Shown: positions 53,010-56,244 of the stretch, piece by piece
Layout: every line of letters begins with the position of its first letter
Numbering within the stretch: the first letter of the stretch is position 1
Source: Clostridiales bacterium
GTDB taxonomy: Bacteria; Bacillota; Clostridia; Christensenellales; Borkfalkiaceae
NCBI GenBank assembly: GCA_022781715.1
Contig: JALETB010000006.1
Location: forward strand, 1 to 56,244
DNA length: 56,244 nt
Reading direction: 5' to 3'
The notes under the pieces: model-generated
Told to the model about the DNA's origin: nothing
Databases searched by the model: none
Seen by the model: the letters and a program-made list of their open reading frames with translations, nothing else
Made by a program: the position numbers and the translations under genes

Positions 53010-53042
53010 CGCCGATGACAAAATTTCCTTTTGTCATCGGCG
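53010..53042. terminator. Bidirectional intrinsic terminator
   Basis: A 14-bp stem (cgccgatgacaaaa at 53010-53023 with ttttgtcatcggcg at 53029-53042), 5-nt loop, T run at 53043-53047, between the MBL gene and the convergent topB-like gene. Confidence 0.85.
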
Positions 53043-53055
53043 TTTTTGAAAGGTT

Positions 53056-55191
53056 TTATGTGAAGTCGAAAACTATTTTTTTATCGTTGTCGAGTTTTAG
53101 CCTTGCCGAAAAGTTCTTTCCGGATTTGGAAATGAAATCAAGTTTATCCGTTCTTCCGTCCGAAAGAATTTTCGCGGCTTGTTCTTTTGTGATTGCACAA
53201 CCGAGAATGCGTAAATTGATTCTGAAATCGCATTTTCCGGCTGTGAGTTCGTCGCTCTTTGCGACCTTTCTGCTTTTCGCACCGGCTGCGATTTTCGTGC
53301 CGCCCGGGTTGTCCGCGCCCTCGCAAACGTAAGCGAATCTGCCGCGCGTAACCTTTTTCCCGCATTTCGGGCAAACGCCTATCACGTCGCCGAAGAATCC
53401 CGAACCGGCATTGCGGTCGTTATCGAAAACTTCTTTGATTTCGCTTTCGGCGATTTTAACGCTTTCGTCAACAGTCAGTTCACCGTGATAAACTTTCTTG
53501 AGAGCCTGACCTAATTGGCTCGTTTTGTATTTATCCATCGAGATGTTCATATCGACGAGTTGTTCGATGAGAAATCTGCCGCCGTTTTCGATATAATAAA
53601 CGTCTTTTTTCAGCGATATGTATCCGCTTTTTTTCGCGTTGTCTATGATTCCCGTTCTTGTTGCTTCAGTTCCGAGTTCAAGCCCCTTGAAAATTGCTTT
53701 ATAATCTTCGTCGTCGCTTTCGTCGGACGATTTTTCGTCTCGGAACGGATTTTTGAGATAGTTATTCAAAGTTTCGATAGTGTAGTGCTTCGGCGGTTGC
53801 GTTTGCTTTTCCTCGGGGTGAAAATCGACGTTCACTTTGTCGCCTTTTTCGAGTTTCGGCAATATTTTATCCTTTCTTTCGCCGCCGTCGTATTTCGTCC
53901 AGCCCTCGGTGAGAATCATCGAGCCTTTGATCGAATAATCTTCTTTTCCTCCGAGCGAAATCGTCAGTTCCGATTTTTCCACGTAACATTCTTCTTCGCA
54001 GAAAACTGCCACGAATCTCCTTAAAATGGCGGAGTAAACGAGAAATTCTTCTTCGTTCAACGCCGTTTTGGCAGGGATTTTATAAGTCGGCGTAAGAGCG
54101 GAGTGCGATTCGATTTTAGAGTCGTCGAAAATGGTTTTCTTGTCTTTGAAAACGATGGGATAACCGAGTTTTTTAACGCCCGAAATAATTTGCTTAACTT
54201 TATCCTTTTCGTTCGTGGCGAGATATTCGGAGTTCGTTCTCGGGTAACTCACGTAGCCGTTTTCGTAAAGTTTCTGAACGATTGAAAGGCTTTTTTCCAT
54301 CGGCATTTTATATTTTTTGCCGAGAAAATTCTGCAATTTGGTGAGCGAGTAGAGTTTGCCGGGGAAAAGAATTTCCTTTTTCGATTTTTTATCGGTGACT
54401 ATCGCGTCGAGGACGTTCATTCTGCCGCAGCATTTTTCCGCTTTTTCTTTGTCCGAAAATTTATATTTGGAAACGAGTTCTATAACCTCGCCGTTGGTTT
54501 TCGCCCGCGAAACGAGCGCGTAGTAAGTTTCGGGTTTGAAGTTTTCGATTTCGCAGTCTCTGTCGTAAATCGCTTTCACGATAGGTACGATAACTCTTCC
54601 CACGCGGAGCAGAGTTCCCGATTTTATGCTTGCGTATCTAGTGAGGTTAACCCCGTAAAGCCAATCGATATACGTTCTCGAAAAACCCTCGTTGGCAAGG
54701 TTTTCGTATTCTTTTTCGTCTTTCATTTCCGAAAGAGCCTTCGCAACGGTCTGTGGCGTCTGGTCGGGCAGCCACAATCTGTAAAACGGCTTGCTTTTAT
54801 CGAGAGCGTTCGAAACGCAGAGCCGCACGATTATTTCGCCTTCTCTGTCCGAGTCGCCCGCGTTTACGATTTTGTCCACGTCGTTTCTGTTGAGCAGATA
54901 TCTGATTGTTTCAAACTGCTTTTTAACACCGTCGTCCACTTTTCCGTCGGCGTCTTTTTTAAGGTTGAAGCGAAACTTGTCGGGAAAGCAGGGCAGGTTG
55001 TCGAGCGTCCATTTTTTCGAGGAGGGCGCATCGCCGTAATCCTCCACATCGCAAAGCGAAAACAAGTGACCGAACGCCCAGGTGACTATGTAGTCGGAGT
55101 TCTCGTAATATCCGTTTTTTTTCTTCATTTCGCCTATGCCCGAAACGATGTTCCGCGCCAGGCTCGGCTTTTCCGCAATAATCGCAATCAT
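53056..55191 (-). CDS. topB: Type IA DNA topoisomerase (topoisomerase III-like)
   Basis: Relaxes or decatenates DNA by single-strand passage. Toprim domain with IIAEKPSLARNI and NAGDSDREGEI (metal-binding DxD at 113-115), then the toroidal domain with the catalytic tyrosine in VSYPRTNSEYL (Y316). A C-terminal zinc-ribbon half with CPKCGKKVTRGRFAYVCEG is followed by a TopB-type C-terminal repeat (CDFRINLRILGCAITKEQA). 711 aa. The family's GRVQTP motif reads GRVIVP (198-203). The ATG at 55191 is the only possible start: an in-frame TAA lies at -12. No Shine-Dalgarno is present. Confidence 0.92.
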   Translation of the reverse strand: MIAIIAEKPSLARNIVSGIGEMKKKNGYYENSDYIVTWAFGHLFSLCDVEDYGDAPSSKKWTLDNLPCFPDKFRFNLKKDADGKVDDGVKKQFETIRYLLNRNDVDKIVNAGDSDREGEIIVRLCVSNALDKSKPFYRLWLPDQTPQTVAKALSEMKDEKEYENLANEGFSRTYIDWLYGVNLTRYASIKSGTLLRVGRVIVPIVKAIYDRDCEIENFKPETYYALVSRAKTNGEVIELVSKYKFSDKEKAEKCCGRMNVLDAIVTDKKSKKEILFPGKLYSLTKLQNFLGKKYKMPMEKSLSIVQKLYENGYVSYPRTNSEYLATNEKDKVKQIISGVKKLGYPIVFKDKKTIFDDSKIESHSALTPTYKIPAKTALNEEEFLVYSAILRRFVAVFCEEECYVEKSELTISLGGKEDYSIKGSMILTEGWTKYDGGERKDKILPKLEKGDKVNVDFHPEEKQTQPPKHYTIETLNNYLKNPFRDEKSSDESDDEDYKAIFKGLELGTEATRTGIIDNAKKSGYISLKKDVYYIENGGRFLIEQLVDMNISMDKYKTSQLGQALKKVYHGELTVDESVKIAESEIKEVFDNDRNAGSGFFGDVIGVCPKCGKKVTRGRFAYVCEGADNPGGTKIAAGAKSRKVAKSDELTAGKCDFRINLRILGCAITKEQAAKILSDGRTDKLDFISKSGKNFSARLKLDNDKKIVFDFT

Positions 55192-55197
55192 AAAAAC

Positions 55198-55227
55198 ATG
55201 TTATCACTTTTCAAGCCGCGATGTCAA
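55198..55227 (-). promoter_or_regulatory. Promoter placing the topB transcript start at the start codon
   Basis: Minus strand: -35 TTGACA (55227-55222), 18-bp spacer, -10 TAACAT (55203-55198), then 6 nt (gttttt) and ATG at 55191. A weaker alternative (TTTACA, 16 bp, TATAGT) lies further up near 55250-55290, so a longer leader is not excluded. Confidence 0.65.
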
Positions 55228-55338
55228 TTTTTTAGGCGGTATTTTTTTATTTCAAGTCGTACTATATATATTGTAAAGACGTTGTAAACGGAGTGAAAAA
55301 ATAAAAAAATTATTTTGCGAAAAGCCGATAAAAACGTT

Positions 55339-55367
55339 TGACAAACTCATCGGCGTAAGTTATAATG
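55339..55367 (+). promoter_or_regulatory. Sigma-A promoter of xpt
   Basis: Consensus -35 TTGACA (55339-55344), 17-bp spacer, -10 TATAAT (55362-55367), about 25 nt before the riboswitch aptamer. Confidence 0.9.
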
Positions 55368-55390
55368 CAAATGTAAAAATTGAATATCCG

Positions 55391-55538
55391 TTGCCAATAT
55401 AGATTTGAATATGATGGTTCAGATGTTTCTACCGCGCGCCGCAAAAGTCGCGACTATTGGGAATATTTTTCGTCGTTGATTTTTTCTCGACGAAAGGTTT
55501 ATCATTGGCAAACAGGTTTTTTAAAAGCCTGTTTTTTT
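55391..55538 (+). ncRNA. Purine riboswitch (guanine/xanthine type) with expression platform
   Basis: Aptamer 55394-55460: P1 pairs ccaata (55394-55399) with tattgg (55455-55460); P2 is TGAA/TTCA with an ATATGATGG loop; J2/3 is the hallmark TTTCTACC; P3 is GC-rich with loop CCGCAAAA; J3/1 is GACTAT. The position equivalent to 74 is C (55454), which specifies guanine, hypoxanthine or xanthine rather than adenine. U22, U47 and U51 equivalents are kept; 24 is G, and the 25-45 pair is A-U instead of U-A. Platform: TTGCCAAT (55391-55398, overlapping P1) can pair perfectly with ATTGGCAA (55504-55511), which overlaps the terminator's 5' arm. Ligand binding should therefore free the terminator and turn xpt off. 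Confidence 0.9.
55510..55538 (+). terminator. Riboswitch-controlled terminator of xpt
   Basis: Hairpin aacagg (55511-55516) with cctgtt (55528-55533), extended inside by TTTT/AAAA with one bulged G, followed by a T run to 55538. Its 5' arm shares bases with the antiterminator strand 55504-55511. Confidence 0.85.
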
Positions 55539-55572
55539 GTTTTTCAATTTTAAATCACGATAGAGGAAAGCC

Positions 55573-56145
55573 ATGAAGATTTTAGAGGAAAGAATCGAAA
55601 AAGAAGGGAAGATTTATCCCGGAAATATCGTCAAAGTCGGCACCTTCCTCAATCATCAGTTGGATACGACTCTTCTGATGCAGATGGGCGAGGAAATCGC
55701 GCGTTTGTATGACGGAGAAGGGGTGAATAAAATCCTCACGGTCGAGTCGTCGGGTATTGCCATAGCCGTTTTTGCGGGCTATAAAATGGGCGTTCCCGTT
55801 GTCTTTGCAAAAAAGGGAGAAACGAAGAATATCCGCGGCGACGTGTATTCTACCGAAATCGAAAGTTTTACGCATAAAAGAACATATAACGTTATAGTAA
55901 GCAAGGAAGTTATGGGTCCGGACGATAAAGTGCTTATCGTGGACGATTTTCTTGCTAACGGAAAAGCGCTCGAAGGACTTATGGATATCGTTAAACAGGC
56001 AGGGGCGGAACTCGCCGGCTGCGCGATTGCGATAGAAAAAGGTTTTCAGGGTGCAGGGGATAGATTAAGAAATAAAGGAGTCAGAGTGGAATCTCTCGCT
56101 TTAATCGACGAGATGACCGACGACTCGGTTAAATTCCGAAGATAA
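55573..56145 (+). CDS. xpt: Xanthine phosphoribosyltransferase
   Basis: Salvages xanthine to XMP with PRPP. 190 aa; the PRPP motif is VLIVDDFLANGKAL, and the N-terminal hood segment LNHQLDTTLLMQMGEEIA and VFAKKGETKNI match Xpt of Bacillus. GAGG lies before the ATG. Under control of the purine riboswitch upstream, which agrees with the assignment. Confidence 0.95.
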   Translation: MKILEERIEKEGKIYPGNIVKVGTFLNHQLDTTLLMQMGEEIARLYDGEGVNKILTVESSGIAIAVFAGYKMGVPVVFAKKGETKNIRGDVYSTEIESFTHKRTYNVIVSKEVMGPDDKVLIVDDFLANGKALEGLMDIVKQAGAELAGCAIAIEKGFQGAGDRLRNKGVRVESLALIDEMTDDSVKFRR

Positions 56146-56230
56146 TACGGCGATATTTCTTTGGGATTTTTTATTTGTTTTTAAATTTGCTAAAAATCGC
56201 ATTTAAGTGCGAAAAAAGGAGATAATGTAA

Positions 56231-56244
56231 ATGAAAAAACTCTT
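56231..56244 (+). CDS. Start of a further gene (3' truncated by window)
   Basis: ATG at 56231 preceded by AAGGAG with a 9-nt gap; the only residues visible are MKKL, as at the start of many signal peptides. Located 85 bp after xpt; a small 5-bp hairpin (56197-56212) lies between. Too short to identify. Confidence 0.6.

Noticed and set aside
1..56244. A defence island, mobile element or biosynthetic gene cluster
   Set aside because: No integrase, transposase, toxin-antitoxin, restriction, CRISPR-cas or synthase gene is visible; the genes are mostly housekeeping and collinear with typical Bacillota neighbourhoods.

Overview
The window looks like a contiguous piece of a Bacillota (Firmicutes) chromosome, most likely an uncultured gut-type Clostridia lineage. 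The grounds are a GlgC/GlgD pair, a DnaD-like/DnaI-like primosome pair, a C_GCAxxG_C_C family protein, a single-chain L-serine dehydratase, an Ami/Opp-type peptide transporter, the order ftsK-rimO-pgsA-cinA-recA, consensus sigma-A promoters and strong Shine-Dalgarno sites. This placement is inference; there is no rRNA gene in the window. I see no tRNA or rRNA gene, IS element, prophage, CRISPR array or integron.

Layout. 1-2288: end of a peptide ABC transporter operon (oppD-like fragment, oppF-like gene with a large charged insertion) and a small DUF3899-like membrane protein. 2345-4324 (minus): transketolase. 4586-10722: proS, a CPBP protease, a membrane protein with DPFxxF repeats, mnmE, a LysR regulator. 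10792-13142 (minus): dnaI-like loader and dnaD-like gene. 13499-22145: an alpha/beta-hydrolase-fold protein lacking its catalytic residues, signal peptidase I, a small membrane protein, oligoendopeptidase F, replicative helicase, Sua5-type TsaC, rpiB, galU. 22188-26923: an orphan ClpC-type ATPase, a sugar isomerase-like TIM barrel, pgi. 27007-37272: a compact glycogen cluster (glgB, glgC, glgD, glgA, glgP, a GH13 glycosidase). 37269-40593: two small DNA-repair proteins and tex. 40707-47702: acpP, ftsK, rimO, pgsA, a shortened cinA, recA. 47759-48934 (minus): an unrecognised protein. 48986-52996: C_GCAxxG protein, serine dehydratase, an RlmI-like methyltransferase, a secreted ComEC-like MBL hydrolase. 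53056-55191 (minus): topoisomerase III-type enzyme. 55362-56145: a purine riboswitch controlling xpt, then the first codons of another gene.

Working together. The central block makes and degrades glycogen: pgi links fructose-6-P and glucose-6-P, GlgC/GlgD make ADP-glucose, GlgA and GlgB build the polymer, GlgP and the GH13 enzyme take it apart. GalU, RpiB and transketolase are other sugar-phosphate genes nearby. No phosphoglucomutase is visible, so the G6P/G1P step must be encoded elsewhere. Most other genes are core information processing and are packed with 0-40 bp gaps or ATGA overlaps.

Most interesting signals: (1) two minus-strand genes (start codons at 48934 and 55191) whose -10 boxes lie exactly 6 nt before the ATG with no Shine-Dalgarno, i.e. 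predicted leaderless mRNAs; (2) a purine riboswitch with a covarying swap of a binding-core pair and a legible antiterminator/terminator switch; (3) an alpha/beta-hydrolase-fold protein in which all three triad positions appear substituted; (4) an OppF with a coiled-coil-like insertion carrying a His/Cys cluster; (5) a GlgA with a long basic repeat extension and without the canonical ADP-glucose-motif lysine.
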